DNA from: Phaeosaccion multiseriatum
Taxonomy: Eukaryota; Ochrophyta, other classes
Direction of reading: 5' to 3'
Assembly (NCBI GenBank): GCA_965112735.1
Contig: OZ218953.1
Location: 3,472,001 to 3,536,000, forward strand
DNA: 64,000 bases
The notes under the pieces were generated by a model, which worked only from the letters and a program-made list of their open reading frames with translations, was not told the DNA's origin and searched no databases. Below are positions 9,665 to 22,000 of the stretch, piece after piece. Each line of letters begins with the position of its first letter. The stretch's first letter is position 1. The translations under genes and the position numbers were made by a program.

Positions 9665-11177
9665 CTAATACTCCGTCTTCTTGTACCTCACGGGGATGCC
9701 GAGCTCGTCCAGAAGCTGCACAAGGGCAGCCCTTTGGGGGCCCTTAAAGGCCTTCTTGTCCACGTTAGCCACCAGCCCCGAAGGAGCCACCCCTGGGAAG
9801 GCCGCCTGAGTGGAGGACGCGCCTTCTCTCACGGCAGCCTTCCACGCGTCCTCATTGTCCCAGTCAAACACGTAGTTGGCAAGCATGTGCCCCACGTATA
9901 CGCCTTCCATTCGTGCCACGTCGCCGTGCCGGGGGGCGTCTGTGGGGTCGTGTGTCGCAAGGGGCAGAGAGGGGGAGGAGGACATCAAGAGGCTCGCTAG
10001 GAAGGAAGGAAGGAAATTCGGAACAGCCTGTCACGTACAATGCCCCCCCCCGATGCCCAGCACAACCGTCCTCTGCTGGCGCTGTTCCAAGCTGAGTGAT
10101 GCCCAAGTCTCTGTGCTCGTGGATGCCGCCGCCTCTTCTCCCCCTTCTCCCTCCGTCAGCCCCATGCAAGCTCCAAGTGTGTCGGCCCAGCACTGCCCCG
10201 CCTCCTTGCTGGGCCAGTGCTCTTCGGTGCTCCCAATCTCCACGAAGCAAGAGGGCGTTTTCAACCATGGCCCGTGGTGAGTGGTCTCCAGGCACACCTC
10301 AAAGGTGTCATCCAGGCCATGCCTCTTGGCCTGGGAGCACAGAAACCAAAGGATGAGGGGAGTCTTGCGAGAGCAGCAGGAGAGTATGCAAAACACATAG
10401 TCTATAAACACACCTGCTTGAGCAGCTCCCTGAACATGGGAGCTATTCTTGGGCTGCTGGGGGGGGCTTTGCCTGGTTTCCCACCTAGAGTGATTCCCTT
10501 GCCGTCCAGATTGAGGACACCTTTCATGGTACAAGTTCCCAGAGGTGGATAGTGAGCAGCTTTTCCAGAGTCCCATTCATTCATTTCGTCTCTGCCCGAC
10601 TCACCAATGGGATGGATAGTCAGAGCGGGTCGTCCGGATGCCGCGCTGTGCCTGTGAGGTGAGGCCGCCGGACAAGGAGGAGAAATCGTCAAGTCAAGCC
10701 CACAGGAAACTGCGTCCAACCAAACTCCCTGAAGCCTTACTTGGAGAGGAAGATGACCTCGGTCAGAGGCCCCAGCGCAGTAGCCTCCTCCCAGTGCTCG
10801 TCGAGATCATCCGCCCCGAGCATGCGCTCCTCCAGCACCCACAGCCACAGGTCTGTGGCATCGGTATTGCTGTGGGCGTACTTGCGCCCGCGTGACGGCT
10901 CCTGCTCTTTTGTCTCCAGCTCTTCCCAACCCTTCCTTTCCAACAGGGCCTCGACAATGGTCATCGACGCCGTGTCGGTCGTTGATGCTATCAGGAGAGT
11001 CCGAGGTTTTGTGGGGGGGGGTTGGGGGAGGGTGGCCCCCTCCATCACTGCCGTACTGAACAGAGGAGAGCCCCTGCTCAGTAGCGCGGACGGCAACGTA
11101 CTTGGGGAGAATGCCCTTCCCCCTCTGGCAAGGATTCCGAGGCCGAGCACTGCAGACCGGCAGCTGCTCGCTCGCAT
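9665..11177 (-). CDS. DTD2: D-aminoacyl-tRNA deacylase, archaeal/plant DTD2 (GEK1) type
   Basis: Four exons (10741-11177, 10414-10651, 10039-10330, 9665-9939) give 413 aa. DTD2 hydrolyses D-amino acids from tRNA; in plants (GEKO1) it also deals with aldehyde-modified aminoacyl-tRNA. Diagnostic strings appear in family order: TEVIFLSKHSA, RPALTIHPIG, LGGKPGKAPPSSPRIAPM, FEVCLETTHHGPWLKTP, CFVEIGSTEEHW, VLGIGGGHYAPRHGD, GVYVGHMLANYVF, and KKAFKGPQRAALVQLLDELG. The invariant HHGP, EIGSTEE and GGGHYAPRH motifs are all intact, so the enzyme should be active. The first 30 residues are a hydrophobic leader ending GGRA-FSPS, an ASAFAP-like plastid junction. The upstream GTG at 11180 is not used here. 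The gene is divergent from the histone deacetylase. Confidence 0.92.
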
Positions 11178-11439
11178 CACAGCCAGCTGTTATTGATCAA
11201 TCATCATTCGGCGGAAATTGCTTTGGTCGGGCCATTGCCTTATCCTCACACGAACGTCGATCGACCTTCGAGACGATTATTTTTTTCTTTTCTCTTTTTC
11301 TTGTCACCTTCTTCCCTTCCTTTGCCTCTCTCTCCAGTTTGCTCCCGCTGCAACCCCCCCTCCCCCCCGTCTCCATCCTCCCCCGTCTATGCTGATGGGG
11401 ATTCCTTACTCTTGGTGAGATGCTTCCTTCGCAAACAAA
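11178..11439. promoter_or_regulatory. divergent promoter region DTD2 / histone deacetylase
   Basis: 262 bp separate the two ATGs. The middle holds long T/C-rich tracts on the plus strand (11279-11390), a common feature upstream of genes in this window. No specific site was recognised. Confidence 0.5.
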
Positions 11440-12474
11440 ATGGCTTTGGACAGGGAGGAGGGGGTGGGTGTTTCGACCTTGGAGATAGCGAACATGAAGA
11501 GGAGGCTGGGAAGCCATGTCCCTATGGATCTAATAGGTGCTAAACGGGTTAGGGGTGGTGCTCCCGCTGGTGTTGGGCCGCTCCCTCCAAGTACTGGGGT
11601 GTTAAAGGTTCCGTCGCCTGGAGCTGTAGCACCAGCTCTCCAACCGGTACCAGCAGTGCTGGGAGACTGTACGGGGCACCCGCATGAGCAGTGTCTTACG
11701 GGGCTTGTGTACGACGATGCTCTGCTGAAGCACCAACACCCACAGCGTAGGCACCCCGAGCGGCCGGAGCGACTGTCCTCCGTGCTGGAGCACCTGCGCA
11801 ACTTGGGGCTGCTGAGGCACTGCCGCGTGCTGGCTGCCCCCCTCGCCGAGGCGAGCGCGCTGCAGGCGGTGCACCACCCCGTGTACCTCTCCAGGCTGCG
11901 CTCCTCGGCGGACATGACGGAGGAGCGGCGCCTGCAGGAGGCAAATGAGCTGGACTCCGTGTACCTCAACGAGCACAGCCCGGACTGCGCGCAGAGGGCG
12001 GCGGGGGGGCTGTGTCTCCTCGTGGAGAGCGTATTGCGCGGGGAGCTGCGGAATGGCCTGGCGCTAGTCCGCCCGCCAGGTGAGGCTGGGGACGGCTGGG
12101 GGGTGCTGAGGCTGTCGGGGTGAGTTTAATTTCGCCTTGTCCGTCAAGGCAAGGACGACACCTCTACAATCTTTTGATAGAGTTGTCTACCATTTCGCTC
12201 CCTCCTCGCTTCCTCTTGTTTGTACTGCAATGTGAGCAGGGCACCACGCGTCCACCCACGCCGGGAAGGGCTTCTGCCTCATCAACAACGTGGCCGTGGC
12301 GGCGCGCCATGCTCTGGACAAGTGCAGCATCGGAGGAGGGGGGGGGGCGGCGCAGGCGGTGCGGAGGGTCCTCATCGTGGACTGGGACGTGCACCACGGC
12401 AACGGCACACAGGAGGCCTTCCTGAACGACCCCGCGGTACGTATTTCAGTAGTAGGCCTGCACACGCACACACA

Positions 12475-12517
<43 letters not shown>

Positions 12518-13912
12518 TTCTGCCTGCTGTCGATTGCTCAGAGAAGCTCACTTCGGCCAATGTTGCTGCCAAGTTTGTCGGTATTGAGGCGGTGCCAGAA
12601 CATCTCACAAATGGCGCGTGCACACACACACTCACTGGTCTTCCCTCCTCAGGTGCTGTACTTTAGCATTCACCGCTACGACTTCGGACGCTTCTACCCA
12701 AACGAACGGTGCGCCTCCAGCCAGGAGGTGGGCAGCGGCGCGGGGCAGGTGAGGCATCAAGATGCTCCGCACAGAGAGGCCTACGTGCACAATGGTTGCC
12801 TGATAACTTGCCTTGCCTGTGTCTCTCTCTGTGCGCAGGGCTTCACCATGAACGTGGCGTGGAATGGGGCGGGGATGGGCGACAGGGAATACCTGGAGGT
12901 CTTCTCGCGTCTGCTCCTGCCTGTGGCCGCAGCGTTCGACCCGCAGCTGGTGAGGCAGGATGAGACGACGAGCGGAGGGGGTTATCGATCGGGGGTCGTG
13001 CAGTCGCCGCCCTGCTGTGCACTAATGTGGTGCCCTGCTACTGCTCTCGCCGTATGGATGTGCTTACCTGTGCTGTCTTGCACTGCACTGTGCCGTGTTG
13101 TGCAATAATAGGTGCTCGTGTCTGCAGGCTTCGACGCCGCCGTCGGAGACCCTCTCGGGGGCTGCAACGTCACCGCACAAGGATTCGCCACCATGACCAA
13201 CATGCTCAGGAAGCTTGCACACGGCAGGTGAGGCCCAGGAGGGGGGTATGATGAGTCGTGTGCCGCCCTGTGCGGCGCCTATCCAGCAGCTGCTTGCCGC
13301 CCTCTTTTGAGTGCTCTCTCGCTCCCTCTCTTCTCTTGGGAGTGCGCGCCTGCTCCAGGTGCTCTTCTCTCATGCCCGCCTCCCCTCCGTGCCCTCGCCT
13401 CCTCGTCTCGCTGTAGGCTCGTGCTGTCTCTGGAGGGCGGCTATCAGCTGTCCATGCTGCAGCACTGCGTGGCGGGCTGTGTGGGTGCGCTGCTTGCTCC
13501 TCCGCATGGCGAGGACCACCACCACCACCAGCAGCAGCAGAAGCTGAGATTTTCCGTGGTGGCAGACGGAACGCACTCAGCAGCAGCAGCAGCAGCAGAA
13601 GCAGCAGCAGCAGCGGCGGCGGCGGCGGCAGCGGCAGCAGCCGCAGCAGCAGCCGCAGCAGCAGCCGCAGCTGCAGCAGTAGTAGTAGCAGGAGTAGGGG
13701 CAAGCATGGGAAAGGGGGAGAAAAGCCGGCTCCTGCCTGTCCCCGGGCTGCTTGACGTGGCTCTGCTGCGGGCGTCGAGCAGGCCATCTGCCAAGGCGGA
13801 GGCCTCGCTCAAGGCCACCATGCGGGCCCATGCACGCTTCTGGGCCGTCTGTGGCGCCGAGGTAGAGGCAGATGCGGCAAGGGGGGAGCAGGAAGGGATT
13901 GCGGCGCGCTGA
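11440..13912 (+). CDS. class II histone deacetylase
   Basis: Six exons (11440-12079, 12240-12436, 12653-12748, 12839-12949, 13112-13227, 13417-13912) join to 551 aa. The enzyme removes acetyl groups from lysine, using zinc. The catalytic domain opens with [20 protein letters not shown] and includes [66 protein letters not shown], and [20 protein letters not shown]. These supply the His pair, the zinc-binding Asp and His, and the second zinc Asp (AGFDAA). The catalytic-type Tyr is kept in LEGGYQL, as in HDAC6-like rather than class IIa enzymes. A run of more than 35 alanines, from GCA/GCG/GCC codons at 13578-13676, lies after the domain. The 90-residue N-terminal leader is low complexity. The substrate may be histone or another protein. 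Confidence 0.93.
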
Positions 13913-14019
13913 GCGCCGATCGACTGTGACTGTGCGGCTAAACTCCCCCCCCTTTAGTTGTTTTTACTGTTATTTGTCATCAGCGTCAATTTTTTAATTT
14001 TTTTTTTTTTATTTTGACA

Positions 14020-14262
14020 CTCGATTTGCGTAAGAATCGCCCAAATCGCCCCCAATAATTTTTTGCACCAACTCCGCAAAATGACGCTGGGAGAAGCGCT
14101 ATACCTCTTCGTGTAGCTCTTTGAGGTGCCTACAGACACACAGTCTTTCGGTTTTCATCGCTTTTCCCCTTCCCTACTCGTCAGCATTTCTGCAAGAGCA
14201 CTCCCCCTTGCCGCCCGACCCCCAAAAAACGGGCGATTTGGGCGATTCTTATGCAAATCGAG
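14020..14262. repeat. inverted repeat with 32-bp arms between convergent genes
   Basis: Left arm 14020-14051 (starts CTCGATTTGCGTAAG) and right arm 14231-14262 (ends CTTATGCAAATCGAG) are reverse complements at 31 of 32 positions, with a 179-bp spacer. A smaller pair, CAGCGTCA at 13981-13988 and TGACGCTG at 14082-14089, encloses the left arm. A T-rich tract (13990-14015) lies to the left and an A/T-rich stretch to the right. It sits between the 3' ends of the deacetylase and DHHC gene 1. It may be a small foldback transposon or a hairpin in both 3' regions. Confidence 0.75.
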
Positions 14263-14433
14263 AGTTAAATTAATCAAAATTCCTCGCGGAGCCTCTTTGA
14301 ACGGGCAAGCTCGTCCTCTTGCAAACTGCTGAGGGCTCCCTGACTCCCTCCCTTCCTCCTCCCTCCGCAGCAGCGCCCCGGTCCCCCTGCCAGAGCCGCT
14401 CTACAGACAGACAGACAATACACGGTAGTCCCA

Positions 14434-15571
14434 TTACACCATGTTTCTCCCTCGGTTGTTCGTGTCCTCCACCTGCTCCTTCATGGCCGTGGCGAGCTCC
14501 GTGGCGTAGGCGGCGTCAGCCCGACTAAAGGGCACACAGAGCAGAGCGGCAAAAGCAATGGGAGTCGGGCGGCGGGGAGGGGGGGGGGCGGCAAAGAACG
14601 TTTGTTTTCCGTGACCAAACACACGAAGACCTTCCCGGACAAGAGAGGAGGCAAGGTCCCATCCCGAGCCTGGGCATACCCCTGTCCGTGTGCGAGGTGT
14701 GCCCAGCTCAGTCGCCCCCAATCACTCTCAGTCCCTTTCGATTCCTCTCAGTCACTCACCGATCCGACTCGTCGGGCACGTGGTGCATGGGCGGCAGCAT
14801 GGAGTCCGGCACGGCCTCGCACCACAGGTCCGCACAGTTGGCCAAGAAGGGCTTGTGCGGTTCGTCTCCCCGGCGGTGCTCCCCCCTCAAGAACTCGTTG
14901 GTGGTCTGCCCCTTGCACAGCAGGAACACGTGGAAGCCCACCATGGCCCCCACAAGGAGGGTGATGAGCAGCGTCCAGGTGGCCAGCAGCGGCACGGCGT
15001 ACTTGCTGCCCTTGATCAAGCCCTCCCCGTCCGTAAGGCCTGCAGAGAGAGAGATATAGAGAGAGGGAGAGAGCCACACACCGCACACCGTTGTAAGCGC
15101 TGGTAGCGTGCAGGTGGCAGGTGACAAATGGCAAGCTGTGGAATGCAAGCCCTACAGCCCTGTTGTCCGAAAGCCATGGCCTGCCCCACCGCACACTATT
15201 CCCTCTCGGGAGTGTTAGCCCTGCCCATATGCCCCTGCCCATATGCCCCTGCCCATATGCCTCTGCCCACCTGCCCCTTCCCATATGCCTCTGCCCACCT
15301 GCCCCTGCCCATATGCCTCTGCCCACCTGCCCCTTCCCATATGCCTCTGCCCACCTGCCCCTTCCCATGCCCCTGCCCATATGCCTCTGCCCATATGCCT
15401 CTGCCCACCTGCCGGCCCCTTCTTGCCAATCTTGGTCATGATGTGCAGCACGCTGAGGCCCAGCACGTAGCTGCTCGACGCCAGGACGAGCAGGATGAAC
15501 ACGAAGAATGGGCGGTAGTTGCGCCGCCCCACGCAGTTGCCCGTCCTGCGCGATGGCCAAGCGAAGCGAGA

Positions 15572-15615
<44 letters not shown>

Positions 15616-18454
15616 AGCGCACGAGCCCTCGTCAGTCAGAGGCACGAGGCAAGACATCTCAAAGCGTCGCTTGCTTTCGCTTCTTACGATGCACTTACCA
15701 GGGGCAATGGTGATCGAACCGGAGCACACAGTTATTACAGTGCCGGCAGTGCTGTGCGACGAAAGCATAGGAGAGGGAGAGCATCGATCAATCGCCGGTG
15801 GAGCAGCTCAAGAGGGACAGGGAGGTAGAGGGAAGGGGGGATCTTGAGCACTCGCACTCCTACCTACACTCACCTTGGCTCGGGGCGGCCTCAGAATGTG
15901 GCACGTGCTGCAATAGTTGAGCTTGTCCTTCACGTCGGGAGGCATGCTCTGGAGGAAGAAGAAGAGGGGAGGGCGGAGAGGCAGGCAGAGGAGGGACGAG
16001 CGCCGGGGGGCGTGAGGGTTTCCGCGCTCGCGCATCCACCTCTCAACTCTCAATTCTCAACTCTCTCTCTCTCTGACACACACACAAGCACACACAGACT
16101 CACCTCCACCAGTCTGTTAAAGGGCCTCCTCGGAATGATGCCCGGGTCTTTGGCCGAGCTCAGAAAGAGCGTGACGAACGTCCCGACAATGAGCACAGCG
16201 GGCACGGCGGCGTAGGGCCACTCCGCGATGTCGGGGTACACAATCAAGAAGAAGAGACCCCATGTTGTCGTCATCATGAAGATGGATAGGAACTGAACTC
16301 GGCCATGAAATAGAGAGAGAGAGGGAGAGGAGCCAGAGAGTTGAGAGAGGCAGAGCAGAGTGAGAGGGAGAGGGAGAAACGAGAGAGAGACAACAACAGA
16401 GAGAAAGGCAGCGTGAGATAAAAGAGAGAGAGCAACGAGACAGACACAAGACAGGAAGCGAAGCCATGGCAGACAGGAAGGGAAGGGAGAAGACGCACAG
16501 CTGCGTCAATCACGGCCACAGCAAGCAGCCCCCCCCCCCCCCCTCACCCTCATCTCCAGCCCCATCCTTCCTCACCAGCTGCCTCCAGTGCACACCGAGC
16601 ATGAGGCGCCCGCCGCAGAAGAACCTGTTGTTGCCCTTCCAACGTGTAAACCTACGCTTGTCCACACCGACATTCTCGGCCATGCTGTTCGCCCCCCCCA
16701 CCGACCCTCCGCCGGCCCCCGCCTGGTTGTTTACCCCACCGCCGTTGCCCTCCTCCAGCGCTACCCACCCCTTCCTGCTCCTGGACGACACCGAAGAGCT
16801 CCTGTATCCCCCACCGCCATCCGTGTGGCTGCTCCTGCTCCGGCTGCGAGCTCTCCTCTCAGATTTTTCTTCTGAGCGGCCTTGGCGGCCTTGCAGGTCG
16901 CTGAAGCTGCCCCCTGGGGACGATTGCCTGTGTCCGCTGCCATCCCCCCTGCTGTGCCTGCGCACCCTCCTGGTGTGCATTACCTCGCTCTCTATAGAAG
17001 GGCTCCTGCTCCTCGAGGCCCTGGAACTTCGCCGGGACGATCTCCTTCCCTTGCCCCCCCTGCTCTTATCCCTCACCGAGCTTCCCTCCGGGGAGGCCGG
17101 CTCACTATCCGTCTGACCCTGACCCTGGCCTTGATCATGACCCTGACCCTGACCCTGACCCTGACCCTGACCGTGATTCCCGTTACTAGACGAACGCCTT
17201 GAGTTCGTTAACTTCTTCTGCAGACTATTCGTCGAGCTCGAGAGTCTCCTCTGTAGCTCGCGGATCGATGCGGGAACGTTGCTCCCGCTGGAATGCGTCC
17301 CCGCTGCCTTGGGCGGCACCACAGGAACCATCTCCACCACGCCGACTCCGTGGCTGCTGCCGTACCCCGACACCAGAGATTCACCCTCCGACTCGCCCCC
17401 CCCCCCAGCGTGGGACACGGACTGGGACCCTCCGTCCGTGGTGAGAATGCCCAACGCGGATAGGCTGTCGTCAAACATGTCATGTTGCTGTTGGTCCTGA
17501 TACATGTCCATGTGCACGCTCAAGTCCTCGTCCTCGTCCTCGTCATCGTCCTCGTCCTCGTCCTCCTCCTCCTTGTCGTCCCCACCCCCCCTCCCCTCGT
17601 GCGGATTGAAGTGAGTGCTCGCGCTCCCCCTACTCCCCGCCCGGGAGCTCTTGCTGCCGTACCGCACGGCCTCGCCATAGGGCATTTCCGCATACTCCAC
17701 CTGCCCAGAGTGGAATGGATATAATGCAGTGCGTCGGTCATGTGTCGTGCCGCAGGAGGGGGGGAAGTGAGGCGTCCCTCCCCGCGCACCTCAAGGCGCA
17801 CACACACTCACTAGTCTCCTTCCACTCACTCACCTGGTCGTCTTCGGCCCTCTGCCGCTGCAAGGCCTCCTCCAGCTCTCTGATGCGAGCTTTTGCGCTC
17901 CTCCTTCTGCCTCCCTCCCCCCCTGCCGCTTCTGCTGCCGACTCTCCCTGCCACCCCCCTTCCTCCTCATCGTCAGACATTCTCTGGTAGCTGCTCTGCT
18001 TGCCGCCCGTACTCGCCCTCTCTGCTCCCCCTGAGGTCTTGGTTCCTCCCGTCGCCGCTCCTGCCCCTGCTGCATCTCCACCCTTGGCGGGAGAGAAAAT
18101 ATTTCTGTTCGACCCTTTCCTCTTGAGCAAGGCGCTCACTCCAAACTTACTCTTCTTCTTCTTCCCAGCTGGGGGTACCCCGAAGTCGCCTGATTCACCC
18201 CTCTCACCCCTCTCGGTAGGTGCGCCTCGGTCGCTTGCCCCAAAATCCGGCGCCGCGGAGAAATTGGATTCCTGCCCGACGCTTATGATGGACTCGTCCC
18301 CGTCGTACCCGCCATCGACGATCGGGTCGGAGCTCCGACCAGCGCCTTTCCGCCTCCCCCCGCCCTCAGCCATCCCGCCCCTTTGCTCCACTACTGCTTC
18401 CCTTCTTTGGGAGACCAGGCCTCCTCCTTCCTCGGGAGGTGTTGAGACCTGCAT
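14434..18454 (-). CDS. DHHC-type protein S-acyltransferase no. 1
   Basis: Eight exons (17834-18454, 16576-17700, 16104-16292, 15874-15948, 15699-15751, 15409-15545, 14760-15039, 14434-14524) give 856 aa. It is a palmitoyltransferase of endomembranes that transfers fatty acyl groups to cysteines. About 570 N-terminal residues are low complexity, with Ser-rich, GQ-repeat and acidic blocks. The conserved part starts [17 protein letters not shown], as in plant DHHC enzymes. It has two membrane spans, an AKDPGIIPR segment, and a cysteine-rich domain from [16 protein letters not shown] to [17 protein letters not shown] with all zinc ligands at normal spacing. Two more spans follow, then the TTNEF motif. 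The DHHC exon is only 53 bp. An intron between 15040 and 15408 holds a minisatellite. Confidence 0.93.
15222..15408. repeat. minisatellite of CCCATATGCC(C/T)CTG and CCCACCTGCC units
   Basis: About 15 alternating 12-14 bp units fill half of one intron of DHHC gene 1 and reach right to the splice donor (GTGGGC, complement of 15403-15408); the donor itself is part of a repeat unit. Confidence 0.85.
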
Positions 18455-19043
18455 GGGGCCCAGGCAAAGCCAATGCCAGAGAACGAATCACACAGCAGCA
18501 GCAGCAGCAGCAGCACCGGCAGCAACAGCAGCAGCGGGAAAGATGCACGCAATTGTGTGGCATGTGCGTTAGTGCTAAAAGCAACAGCAGCGGCAAATCG
18601 TATGTTCCGGCCCCTCCCATAGGGGGGACAAGATTTTGAAAGAATTTGCCCAGTACGAATCTTGCCTCTACGGCAGCAATGTCGGTGCGAATGCAGGCAC
18701 ACGAGGTGGAGCAAGCACATAAGGGTGGGTGGAAACAGGAGACCAATTCCTTCTTCCTTACCTTATCGGAAGACCCCCTTCCCTTTGCCCAACCCCGGGC
18801 CCTTTGACTAGGCCCAAAGAATGGTTACCGCAGAGAACAAGCAAACAGGTTCCGGAACGAGACACACCCTCCCCGACCAGTCTAATGAAGCAGAGGAGCA
18901 GAACTGACCAACAGTGGTTTGCCTTTTGTCTTGTTTTGCTTTTTACGAGCCCTCTCTTGATGACGATGGGACAGAACCGGGGTAAGTTGAAACTCAAACT
19001 CCTTCTCTTCTGTGTTCTTGTGCCCGAGAGGCGGCATCCAGCC
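18455..19043. promoter_or_regulatory. divergent intergenic region DHHC1 / EDRF1-like
   Basis: Holds the 5' flanks of both genes and a CAG run at 18496-18514. The plus-strand frame upstream of 19044 stays open back to 18729, so the EDRF1-like start could lie further upstream; the translated stretch shows no recognisable domain. Confidence 0.4.
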
Positions 19044-22000
19044 ATGGCGACGGGATGCGGAGGAGGCCTCTCGCCGCCGCACTTCGTGCCAAAGCTCGGG
19101 AAGAGCAGCAGCCAAAAGGTACGTCGAACTTTGCTCAAGAGGGTGCGCCTTTTTCGGGCGGACCTTCGGAAGGTCTCGTCGGATGTCCTCGTCGATGCAA
19201 ACCTGGAGGGAACCATGTTGCGATTGATCGTTAGTCGCGTTATGTACACCCCTTCTAACGTCTGACGTCTAGCTTTTTCTTGTTGCCTTTTGTTGGTCTC
19301 TTGCTCTCTCTTCTCTCTCGCTTGCTCTCTTCATCTCTCTCTCTCTCTGTCTGTCTGTCTCTCTCTTCTGTCTCTTTCTACCCCTCTCTGCCTCTCGCTC
19401 TCTCTCTTGCGGTATCTCTTGCTCTCTGTCCCCCCTCTCTCTGCATCGCTCTCTCGCTCGCTTTCTCCCACCCTCTCCCTCTGTTTGCCTCTCTGTATCT
19501 CTCCCTCTCCCTCTCTCTGCCCTCTCCCGCGCTCGCGCCCTCTCTCTCGCTTTATCTCCCGCGCTCTTGTCTCTCTCACCCTCTCTCTCTTGCTCCCCCT
19601 GCTCCCCCCCCCCAGGCGTTGGTGAGTGTGGTCCCTGTGAAGGACGTGGTGGCATGGGGGGAGATGTCGAGCGTGGACCTTCTCAGCCTCTCCGCCATGG
19701 ACCTCGGCTTCGGTGGCGCCATCTCCTCAGTCGGCAGCGACAGCGGGGTAGGCGAAGTGCTCCTCCCTCCCCAGCCGCCTGCTCCTGGAGGGGGAGCCGC
19801 TTCGAGGTCCGCGGAGAGCAGAGAAGCAGGAGGGGAGTTTGGGCAGCCATACGGCCGCACCAACCAAGCATTCGGCTGTGGCGGAAAGGCGGGCATGGGG
19901 CGGGAGGGCGGTGGCTGTAGTAAAAGTAGTAGTAGCAGCAGCAGCAGCAGCAGCCGCAGCAGCTCAGGCCCCGCGGGGTGGGAGGCAGGTGGCATCGACT
20001 TTATGGGCGCCGTGGACGGCTTCAAGACGCTCTTCAAGTGAGGCTGACCGGGGAATGCGCACTCGTCTTCGGGGTTGAGGACCCGGCTGCTACTTACTAC
20101 TGGCACCCTCACAAACACGTCATTGGATGACCAACTGCTGTACCCCCCTCCCCACTAACGCATCCCCCACCGCCCCTCTGCTGCTCCTTGTCCGGGCAGA
20201 GTACCCTACACGCAGGATGCAGTGGTGGTGGGCTTTCACCGCGTGGGGCGGACGCTGGTGGTGGATGGAGACCTCGGAGACGTTTTTTCTCACCCCCCCC
20301 AGCAGCAAGGGCAGCAGCAGCGGCAGAAGCAGCAGCAGCATCAAGGGCAGCAGCAGAAGCAAGGGCAGCAGGGGGCGAGAGGGACAGGCGAAGAGGACCG
20401 CGGCAGTGGGAATCGCCAGAGGGAAAGCGTTGGGACCGAAGGAAAGGAGGAGCATAGCCGCACCCATCAGCAGCAGCAGCAGCAGCAGCCGTGGCTCTTG
20501 GCAGGAGGTCGGGGCGAGAGAAAGGCGCCGGATAGGGAAGCGGACAGCACTACGGCACAGACGGTGGCAGAGCCGACAAGAGGCTCCCAGCCCAGCCCTG
20601 GGGATGCCATTGCCAATCACGCGGTCACGACTTGGGCCTCGGCAGTGGCGCGGGGCGGCAAGAGTGAGGGGCCGGGGGTGGGCAAGGCCGTGCTCTCCGA
20701 CGGCATCACCTCGCTCGTACCCTCGCGTCTCACGCTCACGGCCACCAAGCGCGGGCGGCGCAGCCCCAGGCAAAGGCGAGTCGACGCGGACGCCGATCTG
20801 TCTCCCCCGCGAGACCCCCACAGCTTCTGGAGGCACTCACCCTACGAAGTGGGCGGCGTGAAGCTGCTGTGCGGTAGTAGCAGCAGGGGGCAGGCCAGGA
20901 ATAGTTGCATCGTGTCGGCGGAGGGGCTGCCACGAGTGTCCGTCAAGGTGCACGACGAGGAGGAGACGTTGGAGCTGTGTACCACGCTGGACTACTACCT
21001 GGAGAACGTTATGGAGAACATTCCCGAGCTGGCTCTTTGCATGCGAGCCAAGGGCTACATTCAGGGGTGCCGTGTCGTTCGCACGGAGGACATTCCCTAC
21101 CTGGCGTCAGGACGGACGACGAGGAGCAGAAGCAGAGCAGCAGGTGCAGCCGCAACAGCCGCGGCTGGTGATGGTGATGGCAGCCGACAGGAGGAAAAAG
21201 GAGGGGGCAATGGGGAGGGTGGGGCCGGATTGAGCGGCGGAGGAGGGCCGCGTGTCTTGCCGGGAGGCACGGGCCCTAACAGCAGCAGCAGCAGAAGAAG
21301 AAGAAGAAGCGAGAGCAGAACCGGCAGAGAAAACAGCCGCGCCGCTGAGGCTGAGCCCCCCCCGTCTCCGCTGTTCGATCCCGCAGTGGTGGACCTCAAT
21401 GCTACAATGCTCATGCGCTTCTTGCAGGAGAACTGCTCCAGAGAAGGAGGGTAAGTAAGTCGCGAACAATCAAGTGACAGTGACAGCCTTTCACCTCCCT
21501 TTCATCTCCCTTTGACAGTCTTTCGTCTCCCCACTTCGTTTCCCTTGTCATGTCCACCCTCAGGACGTACCTCCTGCACCGCGAGGCTGGCGGCCGGCAC
21601 GTGCAGCTCTTCGACGTTGGCGTCCTGAGCCAGCAGCACGCCAAGAAGTGGAAGTGGCTCCTTGCCATGCTGTGCTACCGCTTCGCACAGAGGATCAGGC
21701 ACCACGTTCGCCTCGCGCTGCCCGGAGACCGCAGCGAGGCCGAGGCGTTCCGAAGGCAGCTGCAGGGAAGGAGGAGGCAGCTGCTCACCAACTCGCTGCA
21801 GCTGTTGCACGAGCTTGCGGACTTGGGCTGCGGTAGGCATGAGACCATATGCGCCAATGTCCAGGCCCTCATTGCAGACACCTACCTCGAGGGACTGGAG
21901 GGAGGGTTGGAGGGGATGGGAGGGAGACGAGGTGGTGGGGAGGTAGCGAGGAGACGGGGGCGCGGGGAGGCGAAAGAGGAGGACGGCGCGAGGGCGGAGC

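Noticed and set aside
17114-17172. CCCTGA tandem repeat resembling a telomere-type repeat
   Set aside because: It is in frame inside exon 2 of DHHC gene 1 and encodes Gly-Gln dipeptides; it is an ordinary coding microsatellite.
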